NCBI GenBank assembly: GCA_001603005.1
Contig: LVAJ01000031.1
Span: 1 to 64,000, forward strand
Origin: Clostridiales bacterium Firm_04
GTDB lineage: Bacteria; Bacillota; Clostridia; Oscillospirales; Ruminococcaceae
DNA length: 64,000 nt
Direction: 5' to 3'
The notes under the pieces were generated by a model, which was not told where the DNA came from, did not search any database, and worked only from the letters and a program-made list of their open reading frames with translations. Positions 43,713 to 53,307 of the stretch are shown one piece after another. Numbering within the stretch: the stretch's first letter is position 1; every line of letters starts with the position of its first letter. Made by a program: the position numbers and the translations under genes.

Positions 43713-46700
43713 TCAAGCGTTCTTCTCAAATATTGCGATGACCTCGCGCATCAGATCGACAGAGAGCTCGCCCTTTTTCAGCCGCACCGCAACGAAATAG
43801 GGCGCTTCGCGGTCATTGAACGCAATGCGGTCGTAGTAATTGACCATGAGTGCCTGAAGCTGCTTGGCATTCGGCTGCGTGATGTAGAAGAACAGCGCGC
43901 CGCGCTTCTGTGCGATATCCGAGATGCCGAGTCTGCCTGCGGTATTGCGCAGCAGCGATGCGTCGATCAGGTTGACAAGGCTCTGCGGCGGATCGCCGAA
44001 GCGGTCGATCAGCTCGTCGATGAGATCGGTTTTGTCGTCCGTCTTCTCGACCAGCGCGATCCTGCGGTAGATTTCCAGACGGGACGTCATGCTGGAAATA
44101 TAGTCCTCCGGAATATGCGCCTCGACCTGAATATCGACGGTGCAGGCGGGGAGCTTTTTCGGCTCGCCCTTTTCCTCTGCGATCGCTTCATTGAGCATTT
44201 TGAGGTACATCTCATAGCCGACCTGCTCCATCTGTCCGTGCTGCTGCCCGCCCAGAATACTGCCGGCGCCGCGGATCTCCAGATCGCGCATTGCAATGCG
44301 GAAGCCGCTGCCGAACTGCGTAAATTCGCGCATTGCGGCAAGACGCTTCTCCGCGACCTCTGTGAGCGAGCGGTTCGGCTGATAGGTGAAATAGGCATAG
44401 GCTCGGCGGCTGGATCTTCCGACTCTGCCGCGCAGCTGATAGAGCTGCGAAAGCCCGAAGCGGTCAGCCTGTTCGAGGATCAGCGTGTTGACGTTCGGCA
44501 CATCGACGCCGGTCTCAATGATCGTCGTGCAGACGAGAATGTCGATCTCATGCTCGACGAGCCGGTTCCAGATCTCGCTGATCTCCAGCTCGCTCATTTT
44601 GCCGTGCGCAAAGCCGATGCGCGCATCCGGCAGCATATCCTGCAATTTGCCGGCGCACTGCTGAATAGTCTCCACGCGGTTGTGGATATAGTAGACCTGA
44701 CCGCCGCGCTTCAATTCACGCTGGATCGCCTGCACGATCAGTCCGGCATTGTATTCGAGCACGAAGCTCTGCACGGGGTAGCGGTCCTGCGGCGGCTCCT
44801 CGATGACGCTCATATCGCGGATGCCGGAGAGCGCCATATTCAGCGTGCGCGGGATCGGCGTCGCGGAGAGCGTCAGCATATCGACGCCGTGGAACACCTC
44901 TTTGAACCGCTCCTTGTGCGCGACGCCGAAGCGCTGTTCCTCGTCGATGATCGCGAGTCCGAGCGCGGCGAATTTCACATCCTTGGAGAGCAGTCTGTGC
45001 GTGCCGATCAGCAGGTCGATCGTGCCGTTTGCGGTCTTTTTTAGGATCTCGGTCTGCTGCTTTTTGGTACGGAACCGCGAGAGCAGTTCAATGTTGATCG
45101 GCACGGATTCAAAGCGGCGCAGCGCAGTTTCGTAATGCTGATGCGCAAGCACGGTGGTCGGTGCGAGCAGCACGCACTGCTTGCCGGAGAGCACACATTT
45201 CAGCGCCGCGCGGAATGCGACCTCTGTTTTGCCGAATCCGACGTCGCCGCAGAGCAGTCTGTCCATCGGACGCTCGCGCTCCATGTCCTTTTTGATCTCC
45301 TCGGAAGCGCGCAGCTGGTCATTCGTTTCGATATAGGGGAATCGTTCCTCGAAATCCTTCTGGATCTCGTCATCCGGCGAGAACGGAAAGCCCTGTGCAT
45401 GCTCGCGCGCGGCATAGAGCCGGATCAGCTCCGCCGCCATGTCCTTGACGGCTTTTTTCACGCTGGTACGCGTTTTCTGCCACTCCTGCGAGCCGAGCTT
45501 GTTCAGCTTGACGGATACGTCATCCTTGCCGCCGATGTAGCGCGACACCAGATCCAGCTGCGTGACCGGCACATAGAGCACATCGCTGCCGGCATATTCA
45601 ATGGTGATATAGTCCTTTGTAATACCTTCCATTTCGAGCTTTTTGATGCCCATGAACCGCCCGATGCCGTGCCCTGCATGCACGACGAGATCACCCTCGG
45701 AGATCTCCGACAATGCGCGGATCTCCTGACCTTTCTTGAATCTGCGCTTTTTGAGCACGGTGCTCTGCGCCTTGCTCTGCGCAATGCATGCATACTGCGT
45801 TGCGGGATATTCAAATCCGGCGGAAAGACCGCTCCGCATCAGCAGAACTTTGCCCTTTTCGCAGACGGAATCCGCATCGGCGAGCGCGCATTCGATGCCG
45901 CTTTCCTGCAAATCCTGCAAGAGGATCGGCAGCGTTTTTTCGGTGCCGCCGCAGACCATGACGCGGTAACCGCGCTTGCAGAGCTCCTGCAGGTCTTCGG
46001 TCAGGATGCGCGTGCTGCCGCCCCACGGGGCGTTCTGCGTCGCCTCGATCGAGAGCATCTTCTGGAAATTGAAGCTGCTCGTGCTGCTGAGAAATGCGTT
46101 CATGCAGACGAGTCTGCGCGCCTTTGCCTGTGCGAGCACCGCATTTGCATCTAAATAGTAGTCCGCGAGCTGCCGGCAGAGCGTGCCGTCTTCCAGCATC
46201 AGCTTGACGTCCTCGACATACCGCGCCTGCAAGCCCTGCCATGCATCGAGCAGCGCCGCCGTTTCACAGAGGAATACGCCGCCCTTGCAGTAGTCGAACA
46301 GCGTCGCGGTCTGCTCATAGATCAGCGGGAAATACATGTCGATGTTCAGCAGCGAAACGCCGCTGTCAAGGCGGTCGGCATCGGCATGCAGCTTTTCCTT
46401 CAATTCGGCAGCATGCTTGCCGCGGATCGCCTTTGCAAGTGACCGGATGCGCTCTGCAAGCAATGCCGGATCGGGGAGCGCTTCGGCAGCGGGCGCAATG
46501 CATGCTTCATCCAGCGAATCGGTACGCCGCTGCGTTTCCGGTTCAAACCATGCTATGCTGTCGATCTCGTCGCCCCAGAACTCGATGCGCACCGGCATGA
46601 GCTCCTGTGCGGAAAAGATATCGAGGATCGCGCCGCGCACGGAGAACTGACACGGCGCATCGACCTGCTCCGTGCGGATATAGCCGAGGGAAATGAGCCG

Positions 46701-47174
46701 GTCAGCGAGTTCGCGCAGATCGTAGCTTTCGCCTTGTACAAGATGCATCGTATGCGATTCGAGCACATCCTGCGGGAGCGTCAGCTGCATCGCGGCTTCG
46801 GCAGAGGCGGCAAGCACTTTGCATGTGCCGCTGCAAAGCGCCGAAAGCGCCGTAATGCGCAGCTGTTCATATTCGCGCGAAATGCCCGCAGCATCGAGAA
46901 AATTCAGTTCCTTTGCGGGGTAGGGGAATGCTGCCCGTCCGCCCGCCATAAAGTTGATGTCCTCGCAGAGCTGTCTGGCGGCTGCTTCATCCGGCACGAT
47001 CGCGAGCACCGGCGCATCCTGCGAAACCGTCAGCAGGATCTGTGCCCTGTGGATCTGGGAAGCGCCGGTCAGCGAGATCGGTGAGATGCCTTTTCCGAGC
47101 GCTGTCCGCAGCTCCTTGACCGCGGGCAGACTGCCGGCTGCATCGGTAAAAAATTGCATGGTCTGCATCATCAT
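43713..47174 (-). CDS. mfd: Transcription-repair coupling factor
   Basis: Translocase that removes RNA polymerase stalled at DNA lesions and recruits UvrA. 1153 residues, standard length. UvrB-like N-terminal region (about 1-350), RNA polymerase-interaction domain near 480-550 (LSEISEGDLVVHAGHGIGRFMG), helicase Walker A in RLLCGDVGFGKTEVAFRAAL near 635, DEEQRFG about 735, and motif VI region QLRGRVGRSSRRAYAYF near 925. The first ATG of a run of three is reported; any of them, or the ATG three codons later, may be used. Last gene of the pth-LRR-mfd group. Confidence 0.97.
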   Translation of the reverse strand: MMMQTMQFFTDAAGSLPAVKELRTALGKGISPISLTGASQIHRAQILLTVSQDAPVLAIVPDEAAARQLCEDINFMAGGRAAFPYPAKELNFLDAAGISREYEQLRITALSALCSGTCKVLAASAEAAMQLTLPQDVLESHTMHLVQGESYDLRELADRLISLGYIRTEQVDAPCQFSVRGAILDIFSAQELMPVRIEFWGDEIDSIAWFEPETQRRTDSLDEACIAPAAEALPDPALLAERIRSLAKAIRGKHAAELKEKLHADADRLDSGVSLLNIDMYFPLIYEQTATLFDYCKGGVFLCETAALLDAWQGLQARYVEDVKLMLEDGTLCRQLADYYLDANAVLAQAKARRLVCMNAFLSSTSSFNFQKMLSIEATQNAPWGGSTRILTEDLQELCKRGYRVMVCGGTEKTLPILLQDLQESGIECALADADSVCEKGKVLLMRSGLSAGFEYPATQYACIAQSKAQSTVLKKRRFKKGQEIRALSEISEGDLVVHAGHGIGRFMGIKKLEMEGITKDYITIEYAGSDVLYVPVTQLDLVSRYIGGKDDVSVKLNKLGSQEWQKTRTSVKKAVKDMAAELIRLYAAREHAQGFPFSPDDEIQKDFEERFPYIETNDQLRASEEIKKDMERERPMDRLLCGDVGFGKTEVAFRAALKCVLSGKQCVLLAPTTVLAHQHYETALRRFESVPINIELLSRFRTKKQQTEILKKTANGTIDLLIGTHRLLSKDVKFAALGLAIIDEEQRFGVAHKERFKEVFHGVDMLTLSATPIPRTLNMALSGIRDMSVIEEPPQDRYPVQSFVLEYNAGLIVQAIQRELKRGGQVYYIHNRVETIQQCAGKLQDMLPDARIGFAHGKMSELEISEIWNRLVEHEIDILVCTTIIETGVDVPNVNTLILEQADRFGLSQLYQLRGRVGRSSRRAYAYFTYQPNRSLTEVAEKRLAAMREFTQFGSGFRIAMRDLEIRGAGSILGGQQHGQMEQVGYEMYLKMLNEAIAEEKGEPKKLPACTVDIQVEAHIPEDYISSMTSRLEIYRRIALVEKTDDKTDLIDELIDRFGDPPQSLVNLIDASLLRNTAGRLGISDIAQKRGALFFYITQPNAKQLQALMVNYYDRIAFNDREAPYFVAVRLKKGELSVDLMREVIAIFEKNA

Positions 47175-47261
47175 CCTGCTTTCTGCATTGCGTTAGCTGT
47201 AAGCGTGCCGGAATCCGTACCGGCAGTTTCAGGGGATATCCGAGCGGATACCCCCTGTGTG

Positions 47262-48494
47262 TCATGATTCAGAATCAGCCTTTTTCGGCTTTGTCGTCTG
47301 TGTTTTATCGGTCGTTTCGGCAGAATCGCCGGTCGTGCCCGTTGTGCCGGAGCCTGTCGTTTCCGAACCGGAAGGCGCAGTCGTTTCGGCAGGCGCCGTT
47401 TCAGCCGGTTCCTCGTCCTCATCCGCCTGCGTCAGCTGCCGGATCCGTTCCAGCTCCTGCCGGCGCTCAAATTCCTCTTTGTCCTCAAAGCGGAAATGCA
47501 TTTTCTTTGCAAACCGCTCCGCCGAGGAGCCTTCGAGCCCGTAGATAATGCCGCGGTAGTAGTCCTTGTCATAGCCGGTCGGCTTATTGCTGATCGTCGT
47601 TGCCTCTGCCGGAATTTCGCATTCGGGATTGAGAAACAGCACCGAACGCAGATCGGGACAGTCGCAGAACGCGTATTTTCCGACCGATCTGACGCTTTCC
47701 GGCAGGATGACCGTTTTCAGCCCCTCGCAGGAATAGAACGCATAATCGCTGACCGCGACCACATAATCCGGCACCGTGACCGTACCGGTACAGCGCCGCC
47801 CCGCGTCATAGACCTTGCCGTTGAAGATCACGAGATCGCGGTGATAGAGCAGGCTGTCATACCACGGCGTCAGGGAAAAGGCGCTGTCGCCGATCGTGTC
47901 GATCGCCGCGGGAATGGTCAGCTTGTGCAGGCTCGCGCACATTGCAAACGCCCGTCTGCCGATGCGCGCGACCGATTCCGGCAGCTCGATCTCGACAAGA
48001 TTTTTGCATGCATAGAACGCATAATCGCCGATATCGGTGAGTCCTTCCGGCAGCACGACCTTCCGCAGCGAATAGCAGCTGTAAAAGCCGCCGTTGCGGT
48101 CGATATCGAAGATGCTTTCCGCTCCGGCAGCGACCGAAGCGATCTTTGTGACCGGCAGTCCCTCGATCTTTTCGGGGATCTCGATCTCCTCTGCGCTGAA
48201 ATCGTCCGTATGTCCAATGATCTCGGCGTGCTTCTGATAGAGCGCATAGCGGATGCCCTGATCGGTCTCGCTTGCCTTTTCGAGCTTGGTATCATCGGCA
48301 TAGGGATCGGGAACCGGATCGTGTACTTCCTGCGAAACGTAGGTGCCGTCCTCATATTTCGCCGGTTCGGTGGATTCCTGTGCCGGCTCGATGCCGACGA
48401 ACAGTCCGCCGGAAGGATTCGCCTGTGTCTGATCGGCACAGCCGCAGAGCAGCACGCATGCAGAGAGCGCCGCAAGCAAACGGTTCATTCGCAT
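47262..48494 (-). CDS. LRR (BspA-like) lipoprotein
   Basis: 410 residues. Lipobox LLCGC with Cys19 (start at 48494 behind AGGAGGCAAAGCC). The region about 110-310 holds BspA/LRR_5 repeats such as LTDIGDYAFYACKNLVEIELP and VRSVGKYAFCDCPDLRSV. A Thr/Ser/Gly-rich C-terminal tail (about 370-410) contains Glu/Thr runs. The stop overlaps nothing; the ATG region overlaps the end of pth. It resembles the dockerin/LRR protein in domain type but is anchored by lipid instead. Role probably adhesion or substrate binding. Confidence 0.85.
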   Translation of the reverse strand: MRMNRLLAALSACVLLCGCADQTQANPSGGLFVGIEPAQESTEPAKYEDGTYVSQEVHDPVPDPYADDTKLEKASETDQGIRYALYQKHAEIIGHTDDFSAEEIEIPEKIEGLPVTKIASVAAGAESIFDIDRNGGFYSCYSLRKVVLPEGLTDIGDYAFYACKNLVEIELPESVARIGRRAFAMCASLHKLTIPAAIDTIGDSAFSLTPWYDSLLYHRDLVIFNGKVYDAGRRCTGTVTVPDYVVAVSDYAFYSCEGLKTVILPESVRSVGKYAFCDCPDLRSVLFLNPECEIPAEATTISNKPTGYDKDYYRGIIYGLEGSSAERFAKKMHFRFEDKEEFERRQELERIRQLTQADEDEEPAETAPAETTAPSGSETTGSGTTGTTGDSAETTDKTQTTKPKKADSES

Positions 48495-49183
48495 GGCTTT
48501 GCCTCCTGTTCCGCTGCGGCAGCATCCTTTGGCTGCTTCGGCTTTTTCTGCCGGACGGTGTTATAGCGGTTCATGGCGAGGTCGGTCTTGCCGCCGATCA
48601 TCAGCGGGATCGCCGCACTGACAGATTTTGCCGCATCTGCGAGCTTTTCCAGATCGTCCTTCGAGAACGCCGAAAGCACCCAGTCCGCAAGGTCATAGTC
48701 CGGATGCGGCTTCTGTCCGATGCCGACGCGGATGCGCGGAAAGGTATCCGCCCCGGTCAGATAGATGATATTTTTCATGCCGTTATGCCCGCCGTCGCTG
48801 CCCTTTTTGCGGATGCGCAGCTCACCGACGCCGAGGTTGATATCGTCATAGATCACGATGACATGCTCCGCAGGGATCTGATAGAACTGCATCGCTTCCT
48901 GCACAGCCTGCCCGCTGAGGTTCATAAAGGTATCGGGCTTCAGCAGCAGGCAGCGGGTATCGCCGCAGACTGCCATTGCGGTATTGGCTTTGAACTGATG
49001 CTTGCCGAATTTCGCACCGCACTGTTCTGCAAATGCGTCGATCATCATGAAGCCTGCATTGTGGCGCGTGCCCTGATATTTTTCGCCGATATTGCCGAGA
49101 CCGGCGATGATCCATTCCGGCGGTCCGGTCACAGCCGGCGCGGACTGGGATTCGATCTGCTTAAAAAGGTCAAAGATGCTCAC
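48485..49183 (-). CDS. pth: Peptidyl-tRNA hydrolase
   Basis: Releases peptide from drop-off peptidyl-tRNA. 232 residues from the GTG at 49183 behind AGGAGAGCAAC; an ATG at 49222 lacks spacing. The protein has a 25-residue N-terminal extension (about 20-30 more than usual) before IIAGLGNIGEKYQGTRHNAGF, where His of RHNAGF is the catalytic residue. Substrate-binding NLSG and YDDINLGVGELRIRKKGSDGGHNGMK follow. A Lys/Pro-rich tail ends the protein. Ends overlapping the LRR lipoprotein. Confidence 0.95.
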   Translation of the reverse strand: MSIFDLFKQIESQSAPAVTGPPEWIIAGLGNIGEKYQGTRHNAGFMMIDAFAEQCGAKFGKHQFKANTAMAVCGDTRCLLLKPDTFMNLSGQAVQEAMQFYQIPAEHVIVIYDDINLGVGELRIRKKGSDGGHNGMKNIIYLTGADTFPRIRVGIGQKPHPDYDLADWVLSAFSKDDLEKLADAAKSVSAAIPLMIGGKTDLAMNRYNTVRQKKPKQPKDAAAAEQEAKPCE

Positions 49184-49249
49184 GTTGCTCTCCTGTAACT
49201 CTATTTGCACCGCCGCGGACACACGGCGGGATCACTTCCTGAAGCGCCG

Positions 49250-50080
49250 TCAGAGCGGCACATAAAACGGTTCATGCTTCTGAAAAACGGTCAGTCTGGA
49301 AAAACCGGCGGTTCTCGCCATATCCTCCAGCAGATCGACACCGAAGCCGAGATATTTCGTGTCATGCGCATCCGTGCTGATCGTCAGGCGTTCGCCGCCG
49401 AGATCGCGGTAGCGCCTGACAAGGATCAGATCCGGATCAATATACGGCTGCGGTTTGCGCAGACCGGAGCCGTTCAGCTCGATCGCCTTTCCCTTTGCGA
49501 TGACGGTTTTCAGGATCTCGTCGATCAGATCCAGATGCGGCGTCAGATCATAGGCGCGGCGGTTCGGCAGATAGCGCAGCCCGTAGGTAAGATGCGCCAG
49601 AATATCGTAGCAATCCGTCTGCGCGAGCCGGAGCACTTCCTCGAAGTACGCGGTCACCAGCGCAGGGATATCCTCTTTTGCATAATCCAGAAAATAGAAA
49701 TCCGGTCTGCCCGGCAGCTCATGCACCGAGCCGACAATCAGATCGACGCGCGGATCATTGTAAAGCAGCGCCGATTTTTCGACGTCCTGCGGGATCTGCC
49801 CGATCTCCGCGCCGGCAAGCAGCGTCAGCGGGGCGCAGTCTGCCTGCGCTGCGATGACCTCTGCAACGGAGCCTTCAAAGACACCTCTGCCGTCATAGAA
49901 AAATTCTTCTGTCTCGACTGCGTTGTAGTATTCCGCCGGATAGAACCGGTTGATCTCCACATGATCGGTGACAGCCATGTATTTCAGACCGAGTGCGTTT
50001 GCAGCCTGCACTCTGTCTGCTACGGTCTGCGGCGCGCCGTCCGGTGAATGATGTGTGTGCGTGTGCAGATTCATAATCAT
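49250..50080 (-). CDS. PHP-family histidinol-phosphatase-like protein
   Basis: 276 residues. Metal motifs NLHTHTHHSPDGAP near residue 4, MAVTDHVEINRFYP about 33, GSVHELPG about 125, HLTYGLRY about 165 and STDAHD about 240. The arrangement is that of PHP-type histidinol phosphatase, but without his genes nearby the true substrate is open. The most likely start is the ATG at 50080 behind GAAGGAG with a rather long spacing. Shares its region with a consensus-like promoter and is followed 66 bases later by pth. Confidence 0.85.
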   Translation of the reverse strand: MIMNLHTHTHHSPDGAPQTVADRVQAANALGLKYMAVTDHVEINRFYPAEYYNAVETEEFFYDGRGVFEGSVAEVIAAQADCAPLTLLAGAEIGQIPQDVEKSALLYNDPRVDLIVGSVHELPGRPDFYFLDYAKEDIPALVTAYFEEVLRLAQTDCYDILAHLTYGLRYLPNRRAYDLTPHLDLIDEILKTVIAKGKAIELNGSGLRKPQPYIDPDLILVRRYRDLGGERLTISTDAHDTKYLGFGVDLLEDMARTAGFSRLTVFQKHEPFYVPL

Positions 50081-50116
50081 AGAAACCGTTGCTCCTTCTG
50101 CTAACATACAGAAAAT

Positions 50117-50145
50117 ATTATACCACATCCGGCACGATTTTGCAA
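50117..50145 (-). promoter_or_regulatory. Promoter of the PHP-pth-LRR-mfd group
   Basis: Minus-strand TTGCAA, 17-base spacer, TATAAT, with TGTGG before the -10. Confidence 0.8.
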
Positions 50146-50279
50146 GGGGAGCACTGCACAGAAAATCGGCAGTCTGCGGCAAAATTTTTGCCGCTCCGGA
50201 CAGCCCGCAGCATTCGACAGCTTTCGCGGGCGGTGCGTGATACAATAAACTTATCCCAGAAAAGAAAGGTCGCGCTGTT

Positions 50280-50639
50280 ATGGTAGAACTCAAACAGGAA
50301 CCGCAAAAGCTCACGGCTCTGCTGAGCGGCGAGCTCGATCATCACCATGCAAAGGAGATCCGCGAAAAAATCGACTTTGCAGTGCGGGAGCAGTATCCGC
50401 CGGTCGTCGTGCTCGATTTCGGGCATGTCACGTTCATGGACAGCTCCGGCATCGGGCTGATCATGGGCAGATCCCGCCTCATGGAGGAATACGGCGGGAC
50501 GCTGGAGATCCACAATCCCTCGCAGCAGATCCGCAAGGTGCTGCGCATTTCCGGTGCGGACAGGCTCGCCGTGATCCGGAATCATGTGCATGCTGCGGCT
50601 GCAAACGGAAAGGAACCGGAACATGAATACGCTGAATGA
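50280..50639 (+). CDS. spoIIAA: Anti-sigma factor antagonist SpoIIAA
   Basis: 119-residue STAS-domain protein. The phosphorylation site motif TFMDSSGIGLIMGR (Ser55/56) matches SpoIIAA, whose dephosphorylated form frees sigma-F. C-terminal residues beyond the STAS domain are charged and histidine-rich. Followed by spoIIAB with overlap of its tail, and by sigF, the canonical spoIIA order. Confidence 0.93.
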   Translation: MVELKQEPQKLTALLSGELDHHHAKEIREKIDFAVREQYPPVVVLDFGHVTFMDSSGIGLIMGRSRLMEEYGGTLEIHNPSQQIRKVLRISGADRLAVIRNHVHAAAANGKEPEHEYAE

Positions 50640-51084
50640 ACTGAAATGTACATTTCCCGCGCGCTCGGAGAACGAGAGCTTTGCCCGCACAATGGTCTGC
50701 GCATTTGCAGCCCAGCTCGATCCGACGGTCGAGGAGCTTGCCGATCTGCGCACTGCGGTCTCGGAAGCCGTCACGAACTGCATCGTGCATGCCTATCGCG
50801 GCAGCGATGCGGGAACCGTCACCGTGACCGTCCGGCTGCTGCCCGACGGCGTGATCTATGTGCGCATTGCGGACAAGGGCTGCGGCATCGCGGATATCCC
50901 GCAAGCAATGACGCCGCTTTATTCCAGCGCGCCTGCCGAGGAACGCGCAGGCCTCGGCTTCACGGTCATGCAGAGCTTTACCGACCGGCTGACCGTCACC
51001 AGCAAGCCCGATCGCGGCACGACCGTCACAATGCGAAAGAAGCTGACGCATGGAACAGATGAAGCAGCCGGCGGTCGCAGCTGA
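50623..51084 (+). CDS. spoIIAB: Anti-sigma F factor SpoIIAB
   Basis: GHKL-type serine kinase and anti-sigma factor, 153 residues. N box AVSEAVTNCIVHAY (about 44-57), G1 box DKGCGI near 85, and G2 box ERAGLGFTVMQSF near 106 form the ATP site. It should bind sigma-F and phosphorylate SpoIIAA. The start at 50623, AAAGGAACC, lies inside the end of spoIIAA and the end overlaps sigF by 35 bases. Confidence 0.95.
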   Translation: MNTLNELKCTFPARSENESFARTMVCAFAAQLDPTVEELADLRTAVSEAVTNCIVHAYRGSDAGTVTVTVRLLPDGVIYVRIADKGCGIADIPQAMTPLYSSAPAEERAGLGFTVMQSFTDRLTVTSKPDRGTTVTMRKKLTHGTDEAAGGRS

Positions 51085-51715
51085 AGCGCATCTCGGGCTG
51101 GTGCATCTCTGCGCAAACCGGTTCCGCGAGCGCGGCATCGAATACGAGGAGCTGTATTCCGCAGGCTGCCTCGGACTGGTCAAGGCGGCGCATGCGTTTG
51201 ATCCGGCGCGGGGCGTCTGCTTTTCGACCTATGCCGTGCCGGTGATCCTCGGCGAGATCCGGCGGCTGTTCCGCGAAAACGGCGCTGTCCATGTCGGCAG
51301 GCGGCTGCAGGAGCTCTCGCGCCGTGCCGCAAGGGAAGCCGAACGGCTCCGGCAGGCAAACGGCGCCGAACCGACCGTCCGGCAGGTCGCCGATGCGCTC
51401 GGATGCTCCGAAGCGGAGACTGCCGAAGCGCTCTGTGCTTCGCAGCCGGTGCTCTCGCTCACCGCCGATCCCGATGACGGTGACACCGTGCTCGATATCC
51501 CCGTGCCGTCGCCGGAGCAGCATTTGCAGGAGCATCTTGCGCTGGAACAGGTGCTTTCGCTGCTCTCCGAACACGACCGGCGGCTCATTCATCTGCGCTA
51601 TGCCGAAAACCGCACGCAGAGCGATACCGCCGCGCGCCTCGGCATGACGCAGGTGCAGGTCTCGCGCCGCGAAAAGAAGATCCTGCTGTTTCTGCGCGCG
51701 CAGCTCAATGCCTGA
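51050..51715 (+). CDS. sigF: RNA polymerase sigma factor, sigma-F
   Basis: Forespore-specific sigma factor. 221 residues. Region 2 with ELYSAGCLGLVKAAHAFDPARGVCFSTYAV (residues about 31-60, quoted in parts: EELYSAGCLGLVKAA, FSTYAVPVILGEIRR) recognises the -10; region 3 about 85-125; region 4 HTH at about 175-212 (TQSDTAARLGMTQVQVSRREKK). The tripartite spoIIA operon shows that this organism or its recent ancestor makes spores. Confidence 0.95.
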   Translation: MEQMKQPAVAAEAHLGLVHLCANRFRERGIEYEELYSAGCLGLVKAAHAFDPARGVCFSTYAVPVILGEIRRLFRENGAVHVGRRLQELSRRAAREAERLRQANGAEPTVRQVADALGCSEAETAEALCASQPVLSLTADPDDGDTVLDIPVPSPEQHLQEHLALEQVLSLLSEHDRRLIHLRYAENRTQSDTAARLGMTQVQVSRREKKILLFLRAQLNA

Positions 51716-51766
51716 TCCCACCTGTGCAATATCATACGTTTTGTATGCTTTCAGCTTGCAGAATAC

Positions 51767-51795
51767 TTGACTTTTTTTTGATAATATGGTATACT
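51767..51795 (+). promoter_or_regulatory. Promoter of citrate synthase
   Basis: TTGACT, 17-base spacer, TATACT. About 115 bases of leader precede the ATG. Confidence 0.8.
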
Positions 51796-51835
51796 GAAAT
51801 CAATCAAATTGCTGTAATAATACGCAGAGGATATC

Positions 51836-51863
51836 CGGCAGGCGCCGCTTCTGACGCCTGCCG
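51836..51863 (+). promoter_or_regulatory. Hairpin in the citrate synthase leader
   Basis: A perfect 9-bp stem, CGGCAGGCG...CGCCTGCCG, 52 bases before the start codon. It has no U-tract and may be regulatory or a stabiliser. Confidence 0.5.
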
Positions 51864-51915
51864 CAATCTATATACAGGTATATCTGCAAATCGTTCAGGG
51901 AAAGGAGCATGCAGC

Positions 51916-53280
51916 ATGGGTGAATGGAACCGCTATACCACACAGACCAAAATCGAGGAGCTTTCGCAGCTTTGCCGTCAGAATTATCAGATTGATCCGG
52001 AGCTTTACACCAAATACGATGTCAAGCGCGGTCTGCGTGATATCAACGGAAAGGGCGTCTGCGCAGGACTGACCAATGTCAGCCAGATCATTCCGGGCAC
52101 AGAGGAGAACGGAGAGACCAAGCTCGGAAAAGGTCAGCTGCTGTTCCGCGGCTATCACATCGAGGATCTCGTCAACGGCTTTGTGCAGGATAATCGCTTC
52201 GGCTATGAGGAAACCGTGTATCTGCTGCTGTTCGGCGAGCTGCCGAATGCGGAGCAGCTTGCGGATTTCAGTGCGCTGCTCCGGAGCTGCCGCACGCTCC
52301 CGCCCTCGTTCACGCGCGACGTCATCATGAAATCGCCGAGCGAGGACATGATGAATACGCTTGCAAAGAGTGTGCTCGCGCTCTATTCCTACGACCACAA
52401 TCCGAATGATACCTCGATCGCCAATGTCCTGCGGCAGTGCATCCAGCTGATCGCGCAGTTCCCGTCGATCGCGGTCTACGGCTATCAGGCATACCGCTAC
52501 TATAAAAATGACAAGAGCCTGTTTCTGCATCAGCCGGATCCGACGCTCTCCGCAGCGGAAAACCTGCTGAGCCTGCTCCGCACGGATCAGAAATTCACGC
52601 AGCTTGAAGCAAAGCTGCTCGACCTTGCCCTTGTGCTCCATGCAGAGCACGGCGGCGGCAACAACTCGACCTTTACCGTCCATGTCGTGTCCTCGTCCGG
52701 AACGGATACCTATTCCACGATGGCAGCGGCGCTCGGCTCGCTGAAAGGTCCGAAGCACGGCGGCGCGAATATCAAGGTCGTGCAGATGTTCGACGACATG
52801 AAGGAGCGCGTCCGCGACTGGAAGGACGAGGAGGAGGTCGGCTCCTACCTGCGGAAGCTGCTGCACAAGGACGCATTCGACCACGCCGGTCTGATCTACG
52901 GCATGGGACACGCGGTCTATTCGCAGAGCGATCCACGCGCAACGATCCTGCACAGCTATGCGGCGCAGCTTGCCGAGGAAAAGCACTGCAGCGATGAATT
53001 TACGCTTTATGAGACTGTGGAGCGCCTTGCCCCGCAGATCATTGCAGAGGAACGCCGCATCTATAAGGGCGTCTGTGCAAATGTCGATTTCTACTCCGGC
53101 ATGGTCTACCGCATGCTGAATCTGCCGAACGAGCTGTTCACGCCGATCTTTGCGGTCGCGCGCATTGCGGGCTGGTCGGCGCACCGGCTGGAAGAACTGC
53201 TCGGCGCGAGCAAGATCATCCGTCCGGCATACCGCGCTGTCAAGGATTGGGAAGACTACAAGCCGCTTTCCGCCCGATAA
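51916..53280 (+). CDS. Citrate synthase
   Basis: Condenses oxaloacetate and acetyl-CoA. 454 residues, the longer form found in many clostridia and Bacteroidetes. The active-site segments are present: HGGGNNSTFT near 254, GPKHGGAN near 281 and GHAVYSQSDPRA near 336 carry the catalytic His and Asp. Start at 51916 behind AAAGGAGCATGCAGC. Monocistronic with its own promoter. Confidence 0.95.
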   Translation: MGEWNRYTTQTKIEELSQLCRQNYQIDPELYTKYDVKRGLRDINGKGVCAGLTNVSQIIPGTEENGETKLGKGQLLFRGYHIEDLVNGFVQDNRFGYEETVYLLLFGELPNAEQLADFSALLRSCRTLPPSFTRDVIMKSPSEDMMNTLAKSVLALYSYDHNPNDTSIANVLRQCIQLIAQFPSIAVYGYQAYRYYKNDKSLFLHQPDPTLSAAENLLSLLRTDQKFTQLEAKLLDLALVLHAEHGGGNNSTFTVHVVSSSGTDTYSTMAAALGSLKGPKHGGANIKVVQMFDDMKERVRDWKDEEEVGSYLRKLLHKDAFDHAGLIYGMGHAVYSQSDPRATILHSYAAQLAEEKHCSDEFTLYETVERLAPQIIAEERRIYKGVCANVDFYSGMVYRMLNLPNELFTPIFAVARIAGWSAHRLEELLGASKIIRPAYRAVKDWEDYKPLSAR

Positions 53281-53307
53281 CGGCGAAACCGCCCGAAAGG
53301 AACTGCG

